Positions 16,739 to 24,847 of a stretch of DNA of 64,000 nucleotides are shown piece after piece (the first letter of the stretch is position 1; each line of letters begins with the position of its first letter). Source of the stretch: GCA-2709075 sp038146865 (GTDB lineage: Bacteria > Pseudomonadota > Alphaproteobacteria > MPNO01 > UBA2964); the NCBI GenBank assembly GCA_038146865.1, contig JAYQSL010000007.1, positions 682,001-746,000 on the forward strand, given 5' to 3'. Under the pieces are notes generated by a model that did not search any database, was not told where the DNA came from, and was given only the letters and a program-made list of their open reading frames with translations. A program made the position numbers and the translations under genes.

Positions 16739-17997
16739 TTTACCCCCATTTGCTCGGCGAATGCCCGAAGAGCTTTTTGAAAACAAGCCATCGGGGCCTT
16801 AGCGACCCCGGCTCCAACTTGTCCAATCCCCGGTTCTTTATGGGCAATGCCGGTATTAATGGTAGGCGAAATATTCGTTTCTAAGACACGCCTGATATCG
16901 ATTCCTGTTGGTACCCCAAGATAATCCATTGCAGGTATAGTCCAGGATTTATTCTCTCCCAACGTTATCTCAGCCATATTTTTGGTATACAGACCCGCTT
17001 GTGAGGCGGCTCCAGCTCCCACAAAACCGGCGACTGCTGGTGCGGCACCCATTGCGAAGCCCCCCAGACCAATAGTTTCTACTATGGCTGAGTCTCCCAT
17101 ATCTGGGTTCGCATCTGACTCAGAATATCCAGGAAAATAGAGACCTTGTGGCATTTCGACAGGTGCCGTAAACCACCTATCTCCTGTACTGCTTACACGT
17201 ATTCCAAAATCAGTACCATTGCGACTCATGGCCGTTACCATGCTCGATCCTTTGATCCCATAGGCGGGGTCAGTAAGCGCTTTTCCGGCAGCCATTGCGA
17301 TATTTAGAAAGAACTGATCATTGCTAGCGATGAAAGAATAAACCCGAGCCAGTGTCTCTGTATCTGACGCGACAGCGGCCATATGTGGAGCAAGTTCACG
17401 CAAGAGCAGGCTTGAGCATGCTATATTCCTTTGATGCATCTCATCGCCCATGGTGAGCCCTCGAGCAATCAGGGGTTTTAAGTTTATTCCGCCGGCCCGT
17501 CTCAAAGCTTGACCTAACAAGGGAGCCAGCTCGTTTTTTATCCAACTAAGTCTCTCTAAAACCGTTTGGTCGTTACCGCCAAAGCGCATAACCTTACCAA
17601 GACCTTCATTGATGGTGCAGTAGGCACGATTCCCGTAATGCTGGTTTTCAACAACAATCAGTGGCTGAGATGCGGTTGTCATACCAGTCATCGGACCTAC
17701 GCATCCAAATTGATGATTGGGAGCGAACTCCAGAGATCCTTGGGAGGCTAATTTCTCTGCCTCATTAAGGTTGCTGGCCCATTCTTCGAAAACCGCGATA
17801 CCGCAGATTGCGCCGCGCATTGGTCCACACATTTTGTTCCATTCGATCGGTGGACCTGCATGTAAAATGATTTTCTCTTTGAGCCCATCGATCACATCTG
17901 CCGCCAAGACAACGTCAACCAAGACAGGTTCCCCTGATAACAAAACACCCAAAGCTTGTTCATTTGCCTGATCAATAACTTTTCCTATTTCTTCCAT
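16735..17997 (-). CDS. allG: DUF1116 protein, oxamate carbamoyltransferase subunit AllG
   Basis: A 420-residue DUF1116 protein (YlbE-like), nearly the same length as E. coli AllG. Shared signatures include 'LHAGPPIEW', 'MCGPMRGA', 'FGCVGPMTGMTTASQ', 'NEGLGKVMRFGGND', 'MGDEMHQRNIA', 'RNGTDFGIRVSSTGDRWF' and 'GIAHKEPGIGQVGAG'. With FdrA and AllH it should phosphorolyse oxalurate to carbamoyl phosphate and oxamate. The start lies 5 bases after the stop of the 60-codon gene, and the stop overlaps the fdrA start as ATGA, so all four genes look like one coupled transcript. Carbamate kinase, which would use the product, is 22 kb away at 38894. Confidence 0.93.
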   Translation of the reverse strand: MEEIGKVIDQANEQALGVLLSGEPVLVDVVLAADVIDGLKEKIILHAGPPIEWNKMCGPMRGAICGIAVFEEWASNLNEAEKLASQGSLEFAPNHQFGCVGPMTGMTTASQPLIVVENQHYGNRAYCTINEGLGKVMRFGGNDQTVLERLSWIKNELAPLLGQALRRAGGINLKPLIARGLTMGDEMHQRNIACSSLLLRELAPHMAAVASDTETLARVYSFIASNDQFFLNIAMAAGKALTDPAYGIKGSSMVTAMSRNGTDFGIRVSSTGDRWFTAPVEMPQGLYFPGYSESDANPDMGDSAIVETIGLGGFAMGAAPAVAGFVGAGAASQAGLYTKNMAEITLGENKSWTIPAMDYLGVPTGIDIRRVLETNISPTINTGIAHKEPGIGQVGAGVAKAPMACFQKALRAFAEQMGVK

Positions 17998-18002
17998 CTA
18001 CC

Positions 18003-18185
18003 TTAGGCCCCAAGTTTTGATAGCAAGTCACCTAGCACGGGATCGCCGCCTGCAGGAGGGGACCAATCAATATGCAGGGTTGCAACATTTTGGGATTTTA
18101 GGTCTTCTGAAAAACTCTCTAGACCGACATTAATTACTGATAGAGGTGTATCCAGCAGATGAGGAGTTTTTTGATTTTTTTTCAT
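18003..18185 (-). CDS. 60-residue stand-alone FdrA C-terminal domain
   Basis: This short gene opens the allG-fdrA-allH transcript. Its protein contains 'LSVINVGLESFSEDL', then 'ATLHIDWSPPAGGD' and 'LGDLLSKLG'. E. coli FdrA, as I recall its sequence, ends with the same pattern ('VAVINIGLRSFALEL', 'VVHYQWSPVAGG', 'LARLLERL'). The 490-residue FdrA here lacks that end, and 490 plus 60 gives about the E. coli length. An AGGATT site stands before the ATG at 18185, and allG starts 5 bases after the stop. It is divergent from the GGT-like gene with 53 bases between starts. A longer in-frame start at 18362 would lie inside that gene and is rejected. Confidence 0.85.
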   Translation of the reverse strand: MKKNQKTPHLLDTPLSVINVGLESFSEDLKSQNVATLHIDWSPPAGGDPVLGDLLSKLGA

Positions 18186-18238
18186 AATCCTACTTTTAAA
18201 AACTATACTGCCAATATACAGGGTTTTAAGATTTCCGC

Positions 18239-19825
18239 ATGTTAGAAACAAGCTCTTCATATCGGGGAATGGTTGTCGCCCCTCATAGGTTGGCGGCGCA
18301 GGCGGGTCTTCGTGTTCTCCAGGACGGTGGCAACGCCATAGAAGCCATGGTAGCAGCCGCATCAGCGATATCAGTGGTTTACCCGCACATGAATTCCATC
18401 GGCGGCGATAATTTTTGGTTGATCTCCAAGGGCGGTAAAGTTTGGGGTGTGGAGTCGTGCGGAGCCGCTGGAGCGTACGTCACTATAAAGAATTATTCAG
18501 AACGTGGATTGCAGGAAATCCCGGCCAGGGGAGGTGACGCGGCTATCACGGTCGCTGGAGCTGTTGCAGGGTGGGAAGCAGCTCTCAAATTATCTCGCGA
18601 ATTTGGGGGGCGTCTTCCGCTAACAAGGTTGTTAGAAGATGCGATTTGGTATGCGAAAGAAGGTTTTCCTGTCTCAAAAAATCTTTCCGAAACTATTAGT
18701 TCTAAGCGTTCAGAGTTGCTGAATATAGGGGGGTTTGAGGAACTTTTTCTTATCAACGGAGGGGTGCCTGAGGCAGGTTCAATGCTGCGGCTTCCGAAAT
18801 TAGGGTCGACTTTAGAATTTTTGAGCCAGGCGGGGTTAAATGATTTTTACATTGGCGATGTTGGTTCAGAGATTGCTAAAGATTTAGAAAAGTTAGGCAG
18901 TCCTCTCAAAAAAGAAGATTTTATCGAGCATTGCGCAAAACTGGTGGAACCCTTATCTCTAAGGTTGTCCGGCGGACGGGTTTTTAACATGCCTCCTCCA
19001 ACCCAAGGTTTAGCATCGCTGATTATTTTGGGGATTTTGGAACGACTTGATCCCGTGATGGACACTACCCCGGAGTTCGTTCATTCGATTGTTGAGGCTA
19101 CAAAAAAAGCCTTTGAAGTTCGTGATGAGTTCATTACAGATCCGAGCTTTATGACGGTAAGTCCGAAAAAATATCTCAGTGAGGTGTTTTTAGATGAAAT
19201 GGCGGAAGGGATTAGCTCGAAGTCTGCTGCGCCATGGCCGAACATTTCGGATGTTGGGGATACTGTCTGGCTCGGCGCCGCAGATTCAGATGGCTGCGTT
19301 GTAAGTTTTATTCAAAGTATTTACTGGGAATTCGGTTCTGGTGTTGTATTGCCCGGGACCGGCATTACTTGGCAGAACCGTGGAAAAAGCTTTTCTTTGG
19401 ATGCAGAGAGCGTTAACGCCCTATTGCCAAGAAAAAAGCCTTTTCACACTATTCAGCCTGCTTTGGGCTTTACCAATGATGGAGACGTTCTCTCCTATGG
19501 TTGTATGGGGGGAGATGGGCAGCCTCAGACGCAAGCGATGCTGTATTCACGGATTGTGGGTATGGGCCAAGGAATTCAAGAGGCTATAACGGCTCCCCGG
19601 TGGTTGCTTGGTCGTACATGGGGAGACACCACAACTAAACTTCGCATTGAGGGAAGGTTCCCAGAGGAAACGATCCAAAGATTGTCTGAGTTGGGGCACG
19701 AGCTGGAGGTTCTGGATGAGTTTGACGAAATTACAGGACACGCAGGGGCCGTGAGGGTCAAATCGAATGGTTTGATAGAAGGGGGAGGAGACCCGAGGAG
19801 CGATGGCTTGGCTGCAGGCTTTTAG
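18239..19825 (+). CDS. Gamma-glutamyltransferase-family Ntn hydrolase
   Basis: A 528-residue protein of the GGT family, whose members are made as one chain and cut autocatalytically at a threonine that becomes the N-terminal nucleophile. The likely cleavage residue is Thr342 in 'GDTVWLGAADSDG', followed by the small-subunit signatures 'SFIQSIYWEFGSGVVLPGTG', 'QPALGFTNDGD' and 'GCMGGDGQPQTQ'. The first residues have no signal peptide, so it may be cytoplasmic, unlike glutathione-degrading periplasmic GGTs. It probably belongs to the acylase-like or amidase-like branch. Sharing a 53-base divergent promoter region with the oxamate carbamoyltransferase operon suggests a role with ureides or oxamate-like amides, which is inference. 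Confidence 0.85.
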   Translation: MLETSSSYRGMVVAPHRLAAQAGLRVLQDGGNAIEAMVAAASAISVVYPHMNSIGGDNFWLISKGGKVWGVESCGAAGAYVTIKNYSERGLQEIPARGGDAAITVAGAVAGWEAALKLSREFGGRLPLTRLLEDAIWYAKEGFPVSKNLSETISSKRSELLNIGGFEELFLINGGVPEAGSMLRLPKLGSTLEFLSQAGLNDFYIGDVGSEIAKDLEKLGSPLKKEDFIEHCAKLVEPLSLRLSGGRVFNMPPPTQGLASLIILGILERLDPVMDTTPEFVHSIVEATKKAFEVRDEFITDPSFMTVSPKKYLSEVFLDEMAEGISSKSAAPWPNISDVGDTVWLGAADSDGCVVSFIQSIYWEFGSGVVLPGTGITWQNRGKSFSLDAESVNALLPRKKPFHTIQPALGFTNDGDVLSYGCMGGDGQPQTQAMLYSRIVGMGQGIQEAITAPRWLLGRTWGDTTTKLRIEGRFPEETIQRLSELGHELEVLDEFDEITGHAGAVRVKSNGLIEGGGDPRSDGLAAGF

Positions 19826-20011
19826 TTGAGAGGTCTAAATTTAGGCAAGTTGCCTAGTTTCTGGGCAGTTCTTTTGTCTAGCATGAGCTTTGTTTAATAT
19901 TTTTTTGGCTTTGGGCGGTGTTTTTCTGGCAGATGATCAAGGGTCACACCTACCACTCGTATAAATGTTTTCCACAGGAAGTCTGGCATAGCGTTTGCTT
20001 ACCAAGAGGGA

Positions 20012-20041
20012 GTCGGTCATAAATGTGTGTTTATGGTCGGT
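20012..20041 (+). promoter_or_regulatory. Leader hairpin 28 bases upstream of the NMT1-type binding protein gene
   Basis: GGTCATAAA (20015-20023) and TTTATGGTC (20030-20038) can pair as RNA around a TGTGTG loop, and the stem can grow to about 12 pairs including G-U wobbles. It lies within the 243-base region before the transporter operon, close to the AGGACGAGGATG start region. Genes of the NMT1 class in proteobacteria are known to be controlled by a xanthine/urate-sensing riboswitch, so this leader is a candidate. I could not match the consensus by eye. A protein operator is an alternative. Confidence 0.35.
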
Positions 20042-20068
20042 TAACTTGGGGACTAACAAAGGACGAGG

Positions 20069-21193
20069 ATGAATATGGGACAAAAACCAAAATCTAACAA
20101 AGTTTCTAGACGGCAGTTTGTTAAAGGCACAGGTGTTGGTATTGCATCGATCTTAGCCTCTGGGGTCGCACCCATGGCTTTTGCCAAAACGACGAAACAA
20201 ATTACTTTCACGCAGTCTTGGATCCCGAATGGCGGTAGTGCTTGGATTTACACTGCTGCAGCGAAGGGTTTCTTTAAAAAGCGTGGTATCGAAGCAAAAA
20301 TTTCAAGAGGATTTGGTTCAACAGCCTCCGCCCAGGCGATCGGACAAGGCAAATTTGACTTCGGAATTTCTTCGGCTCCCACAGCGACATTGCAAACTGT
20401 CAGGGGTATGAAACTCTCTTACCTTGCCTGTTGCAGTTACAGTTCCGCCATGGGCGTAGTCTTTCTAAAAGACTCAGGCATCAAAACACCGAAAGATCTT
20501 GAAGGGAAAAAATGCGGATCCGTTGTTAAATCCGGGGAATATCCGTTCCTGCCGATCTTCGGTGAGAATGCGGGTTTTGATTGGTCGAAAGTCAACGTTG
20601 TTCAGGTCGATAACAAAATACGCACCGGTGTGATGTTGCAGAAGAAGGTCGACTTTATCTCATGTTTTGCCTCTTCCGTTGTTCCGGATGTTGTTAATAA
20701 AGGGTATGAAGTTGGAACATTCCTTTATAAAGATTTCAACATGCCCTTCTATGGCTACATGCTGATTACGCAGCCAGAGATGTATGCGAAAGAGAAGCAG
20801 CTCTGTAATGATGTCACAGAGGCCACCGTCGAGGGGATGCGTTATTACATGCAGAACCACGAAGAAGCAGCGGATATCTTCTTTAAAGCTGTTCCTGAAG
20901 CGGGTATGACCGCGTCAAAACGGAAACAATTTGAGATCGAAATTGATCTCTACACGCATATTATGACCACTCCGGAGATTTCCGCGACCGGACTTGGTAG
21001 CGTAGATCCGAAGAAATATCAGGGGATGGTTGACCTTGTTGTGAAGAACTTGGCCAAGCCCGGTGATCCCAAGCCAGATCTGAGCAAAATTATGCATTTG
21101 GATCAGATGATTGATAACAAATACAAAATCACTGGTTCAGAGTTAGCTACGATCAAAAAACTTGGTGCCCCAGGGGCAAAAGCGCTGGGTTAA
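20069..21193 (+). CDS. ABC transporter substrate-binding protein, NMT1/SsuA-like, with Tat signal
   Basis: A 374-residue periplasmic binding protein. The N-terminus carries a twin-arginine signal: 'SRRQFVKG' at 13-20, a hydrophobic stretch 21-35, and probable cleavage after 'PMAFA' at residue 39. The mature part starts with the NMT1-type pattern 'TFTQSWIPNGGSAWIYTAAAKGFFKKRGIEAKISRGFG', broken here for length, and contains 'GKFDFGISSAPT'. Binding proteins of this group take up aliphatic sulfonates, pyrimidines, riboflavin, xanthine-like or hydantoin-like compounds. It heads an operon with its ATPase, two permeases and catabolic genes. The ligand is not predictable from the sequence. Confidence 0.9.
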   Translation: MNMGQKPKSNKVSRRQFVKGTGVGIASILASGVAPMAFAKTTKQITFTQSWIPNGGSAWIYTAAAKGFFKKRGIEAKISRGFGSTASAQAIGQGKFDFGISSAPTATLQTVRGMKLSYLACCSYSSAMGVVFLKDSGIKTPKDLEGKKCGSVVKSGEYPFLPIFGENAGFDWSKVNVVQVDNKIRTGVMLQKKVDFISCFASSVVPDVVNKGYEVGTFLYKDFNMPFYGYMLITQPEMYAKEKQLCNDVTEATVEGMRYYMQNHEEAADIFFKAVPEAGMTASKRKQFEIEIDLYTHIMTTPEISATGLGSVDPKKYQGMVDLVVKNLAKPGDPKPDLSKIMHLDQMIDNKYKITGSELATIKKLGAPGAKALG

Positions 21194-21265
21194 TTGAATA
21201 GTAGGCAGGCACATGGGTAGTTTGAAGCGTTGTAAGAGATTAGTTGAGGTTGAAAAGATAGTTTA

Positions 21266-22051
21266 ATGACTGATCAGGAAATACTTCGAGCGGACGCCCA
21301 TGTGCTCGCCGACAAAGTTCAGAAAATATTTAATCCCGGCAAAAAACAAACAATAGCTCTAGAGTCCATCGATTGCCGGGTCCGAGAAGGTGAGTTTGTC
21401 TCGTTGTTAGGACCGAGCGGTTGCGGCAAGAGCACCCTCTTAATGATGATTGCTGGCTTGGAGACGCCCACCGCGGGAGGGGTTTTTGTGGGTGGAAAAC
21501 CCATGTCTAAGCCCAGGGAAGACATTGGCCTCATGTTTCAAGATCCAACCTTGCTGCCTTGGAAATCTTCTCTCGACAATGTGCTGTTCCCGATCAAGAT
21601 TTTGAAAAGAGATCGCGATAAATACCAAAAGGCAGCAATAGATCTTTTATCCAGGGTGGGCCTTGAGCAGTTCCTTGACAAAAAACCAGCGCAATTATCT
21701 GGCGGAATGAGACAGCGTGTAGCAATTTGCAGAGCGCTCGTTTATGATCCGGAGGTTTTGCTCATGGATGAGCCATTCAGTGCCTTGGATGCAATAACTC
21801 GTGATGAAATGAATCAGGTGCTAATGGACCTTTGGCAAGACTTTAAGAAGACTGGTCTGTTCGTTACCCACAGTATACGTGAGGCAGTATTTTTGTCGGA
21901 CAGGGTTTTGGTGATGAGTGCAAGGCCTGGAAGAATTATTGAGGATCTGAAAGTGCCGTTTGATAGGCCGCGAGATTTCTCAATTGTAGACTCTGCAGAA
22001 TTTAACGAAATTTGTGGTTATCTTCGCAGTAAAATCGACTCTCAACATTAG
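21266..22051 (+). CDS. ABC transporter ATP-binding protein (nitrate/sulfonate/taurine type)
   Basis: A 261-residue ATPase that powers the importer. Walker A 'GPSGCGKST' is at 49-57, the Q-loop is 'MFQDPTLLPW', the signature is 'LSGGMRQRV', Walker B is 'VLLMDEPFSALD', and the H-loop is in 'VTHSIREAVFLSD'. These features place it with SsuB/TauB/ThiZ-like ATPases. It follows the binding protein by 72 bases and precedes the permeases by 18, so it is in the same operon. Confidence 0.95.
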   Translation: MTDQEILRADAHVLADKVQKIFNPGKKQTIALESIDCRVREGEFVSLLGPSGCGKSTLLMMIAGLETPTAGGVFVGGKPMSKPREDIGLMFQDPTLLPWKSSLDNVLFPIKILKRDRDKYQKAAIDLLSRVGLEQFLDKKPAQLSGGMRQRVAICRALVYDPEVLLMDEPFSALDAITRDEMNQVLMDLWQDFKKTGLFVTHSIREAVFLSDRVLVMSARPGRIIEDLKVPFDRPRDFSIVDSAEFNEICGYLRSKIDSQH

Positions 22052-22069
22052 AACATAACTGCCGTCTTC

Positions 22070-22861
22070 ATGACTTCGATCGTTGCAACACAAACTAAAT
22101 CTTCCTCTTTTGCTGCGGCGAGAGACGCTCTCCTGCCTGCTCTTTTGTTTTTCTCTGTACTTGGTGTTTGGGAATTCTTCACCTGGTATACCGATTATCC
22201 AAAATCGATACTGCCGCGCCCCAGTGCGATTGCATTAGCGATAGTTAATAATTGGTCGCTATTAACCAGTAATATTTTGCCCACTGCCTCTGTAGCTTTG
22301 GGTGGGTTTGTGATCGCATCAATCGTTGGATTAGGTCTGTCGCTTTTAATGACCTATTCAAAATGGACAAAAGAAGCGCTCTACCCAAATATCGTGGGAT
22401 TTCAAATTGTTCCCAAAATTGCATGGGCCCCTCTTTTTGTTTTGTGGCTTGGTATAGAATTTCAGTCGAGGTTGGGCTTCGCGGTTTTTATTAGCATCTT
22501 TCCAATTATTATCAGCATGACAGCCGGTTTAAAAAACACAGACCCTACGCTAATAAGACTCTGTGACTCGTTAACTGCGAGTAAACTTCAGACACTTTTT
22601 TTGGTCAGGTTTCCGTTTGCGCTGCCTTATCTGATAAGTGCCATGAAAATGAGTATTACCCTCGCTATGATAGGGGTAATCGTTGGAGAGTTTATTACCT
22701 CACAACAGGGTCTAGGCTTTCTGATTTTGGTGGCTTTTGGGAAACTTGAGACAGATCTGATGTTGGCATCGGTGCTATTTTTATGTTTCGTGGGTTTGTT
22801 TTTCTACTCTTTGATTGCTTATGCCAGCTATCGGCTAGAGGTTTGGTTCGGCAACAAATAA
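22070..22861 (+). CDS. ABC transporter permease (BPD_transp_1), first of a pair
   Basis: A 263-residue inner-membrane protein with about six hydrophobic segments. The coupling loop with the ATPase has the EAA-type sequence 'DSLTASKLQTLFLVRFPFALPYL' (shown in parts), followed by 'VGEFITSQQGLGFLI', typical of SsuC/TauC permeases. It shares clear similarity with the next gene ('KIAWAPLFVLWLGI' against 'AIALAPLFILWFGI'), so the importer is probably a heterodimer that arose by duplication. Confidence 0.93.
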   Translation: MTSIVATQTKSSSFAAARDALLPALLFFSVLGVWEFFTWYTDYPKSILPRPSAIALAIVNNWSLLTSNILPTASVALGGFVIASIVGLGLSLLMTYSKWTKEALYPNIVGFQIVPKIAWAPLFVLWLGIEFQSRLGFAVFISIFPIIISMTAGLKNTDPTLIRLCDSLTASKLQTLFLVRFPFALPYLISAMKMSITLAMIGVIVGEFITSQQGLGFLILVAFGKLETDLMLASVLFLCFVGLFFYSLIAYASYRLEVWFGNK

Positions 22862-22886
22862 AAGGGATGCGGTAAGTAAGAAAAAA

Positions 22887-23687
22887 ATGCTTGAAGCAAT
22901 ATTAGATAAAATAAGGGCACGGGGAATAACAAGCGCCCGAGAAGTCCTGTTACCGATATCATTCTTCGTTTTTGTCATAATCATGTGGCAATATGCTGTT
23001 GATCAAAAATATGTGCCGACTGTGATTTTGCCGCCACCCGGAGATGTGGTGGCTGTGCTCCAAGCTAATCGAGATTTTATGGCGGGCCACGCAGTAAGCA
23101 CTTTGTATGAGTGCTTTATCGCCTTTATATGTGCTTGCACACTAGGGCTATCCATCAGTTGTGTTATTACGCTGTCCTACTTTGCGCGGAGAGCGATATA
23201 CCCAAATTTGGTGATCTTTCAGCTCATTCCTGCTATTGCCTTGGCCCCTTTGTTTATTCTTTGGTTTGGGATCGGTACTGAGGCGCGGGTTGCTTACGGG
23301 ATCTGCTTAGCGATTTTTCCGATAGTAGTATCGTCGTCAACTGGTCTTTTAAATACAGGTAATAATTATTTAAGATTGTGCCAATCTCTGACGGCTGGCC
23401 GTTGGCAAACATTTCTTCGGGTTAGATTGCCATTCGCCTTGCCTCTGATTTTCACAGGATTGAGAATAGGACTGACGCTCACAATTATAGGGGTGGTTGT
23501 AGGAGAATTTGTGACTGCGCAGCAGGGAATTGGTTACCTGATCAGTTTCGCGGCGTCAGGACTTGAGACGGCTATAGCTCTCGCTGCGATCGTCTTCCTA
23601 TTATTCGTTGGATTAATCTTGTTCGCAGCTTTGGTTTGCGTTGAGTTCTTTGCGTTCAAGATATTCTCTGGAGTGTCTGCCGAGTAG
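22887..23687 (+). CDS. ABC transporter permease (BPD_transp_1), second of a pair
   Basis: A 266-residue permease with about six membrane segments, the N-terminal one at 'ISFFVFVIIMWQYAV'. The EAA-type loop is 'QSLTAGRWQTFLRVRLPFALP' in parts, followed by 'VGEFVTAQQGIGYLI'. It is homologous to the preceding permease. Twenty-five bases separate the two genes, and the aminotransferase gene follows 16 bases after this stop. Confidence 0.93.
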   Translation: MLEAILDKIRARGITSAREVLLPISFFVFVIIMWQYAVDQKYVPTVILPPPGDVVAVLQANRDFMAGHAVSTLYECFIAFICACTLGLSISCVITLSYFARRAIYPNLVIFQLIPAIALAPLFILWFGIGTEARVAYGICLAIFPIVVSSSTGLLNTGNNYLRLCQSLTAGRWQTFLRVRLPFALPLIFTGLRIGLTLTIIGVVVGEFVTAQQGIGYLISFAASGLETAIALAAIVFLLFVGLILFAALVCVEFFAFKIFSGVSAE

Positions 23688-23703
23688 TTAGGGTTTTTGG
23701 TTA

Positions 23704-24834
23704 ATGGTCGCTAGCGAATTGACGAATTTTGACGACATTCACAGCACAGAAAAAATGCTTTGGATGGGCCAAAATACCAATCATCTTCAGGCTCACCCCG
23801 CTGTAAAAGAGGTGTTGCTCAAAGCGGTTTCCGATCAGAGCTTCAATAATTATGCACCGCCGCAAGGGTATGAAGAACTTCGTGAATTAATCCTACGTGA
23901 CGTTGTGGGAGATAGTTCTCGGTCTGATACTAAGGTTCTTATAACTGATGGGGCTATCAACGGGCTTTACCTCGTTTGCAAGAGGTACGGTGATGCTCCA
24001 ACAACATTAATAACCAGTGATCCCACTTGGGTATGGCCACTTACCTTTGCGAAAAACCAGGGGGCTAACGTTCGATTGCTCCCGATATATGATGGTTCAA
24101 AAAACTATAAGATCCAGCTTTCAGATCTGAAAGAAGCTCTAAGGCAGAGTAGCAATCCCATATTATATTTAATTGATCCCCTAAACCCACTTGGCTCTAG
24201 CTACACGCTTGATGAGTTAAAAAAAATAGCAGAGGTTTTAGAAGAAACCGACGCGCTGGTCATACACGATTGCACTTATAGAGATTTCGCATTTGATCAC
24301 CATTTAATGCGAGATATCTTACCAAAGAAGACCATTACGACTTACAGTTTTAGTAAATGGCTTGGGATCGCCGGGCTTCGGACGGGCGCAATTATCGCCG
24401 ATACCCCTATCTTTGAGTTTTTATTGCAGGATCAATCAAATATTTTGGGTTCTAACGTTCTTGGACAGCAAGCTGCGATAGCTGCTTTTTCTGTCAAGGA
24501 AGAGTGGATAGATGAAGTTAATACTGTGCAGAGAGGCAATCAAAAGATGATTGCTGAGGCGCTGCGAATGGTAGGAGGTTTGTATCCTGTGGTTTATCCC
24601 TCGAACGGAAACTTTCTGGCTGTGGATTGCCAATCAACTGGTATCACAGCGAGTGCTATTGCGGCAGAGTTTCTAAAACGGGGAATTTTCATTCGGACAT
24701 CTAATTACCATAGTGAAGCGCTCAAAGATCTCTTTCTCAAAATTTCTACCACTGTCCCAGTTTTATGGGTTGAGAGATTCTGTGAGGAATTGCCAAGTGT
24801 TTTGTCCACTTGCTCTTTAAAGGATCAAAAATAA
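23704..24834 (+). CDS. PLP-dependent aminotransferase, class I/II
   Basis: A 376-residue fold-type I enzyme. 'DGAINGLYLVCKRYGD' near 80 is the phosphate-binding region, 'LIDPLNPLGSSYTLDEL' near 157 replaces the usual NPxNPTG, 'HDCTYRDFAFD' near 188 holds the cofactor aspartate and tyrosine, and the lysine is in 'YSFSKWLGIAGLRTGAI' near 218. It should move an amino group between an amino acid and a keto acid. As part of the importer operon it probably handles the amine released by the downstream carbamoylase. The substrate is unknown. Confidence 0.85.
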   Translation: MVASELTNFDDIHSTEKMLWMGQNTNHLQAHPAVKEVLLKAVSDQSFNNYAPPQGYEELRELILRDVVGDSSRSDTKVLITDGAINGLYLVCKRYGDAPTTLITSDPTWVWPLTFAKNQGANVRLLPIYDGSKNYKIQLSDLKEALRQSSNPILYLIDPLNPLGSSYTLDELKKIAEVLEETDALVIHDCTYRDFAFDHHLMRDILPKKTITTYSFSKWLGIAGLRTGAIIADTPIFEFLLQDQSNILGSNVLGQQAAIAAFSVKEEWIDEVNTVQRGNQKMIAEALRMVGGLYPVVYPSNGNFLAVDCQSTGITASAIAAEFLKRGIFIRTSNYHSEALKDLFLKISTTVPVLWVERFCEELPSVLSTCSLKDQK

Positions 24835-24847
24835 AAAAGGATTTAGG

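Noticed and set aside
18003..18362. Longer 119-codon form of the small FdrA-domain gene
   Set aside because: The first 59 codons lie in the start region of the divergent GGT-like gene and show no homology; ATG 18185 has a ribosome site and begins just before the conserved domain.
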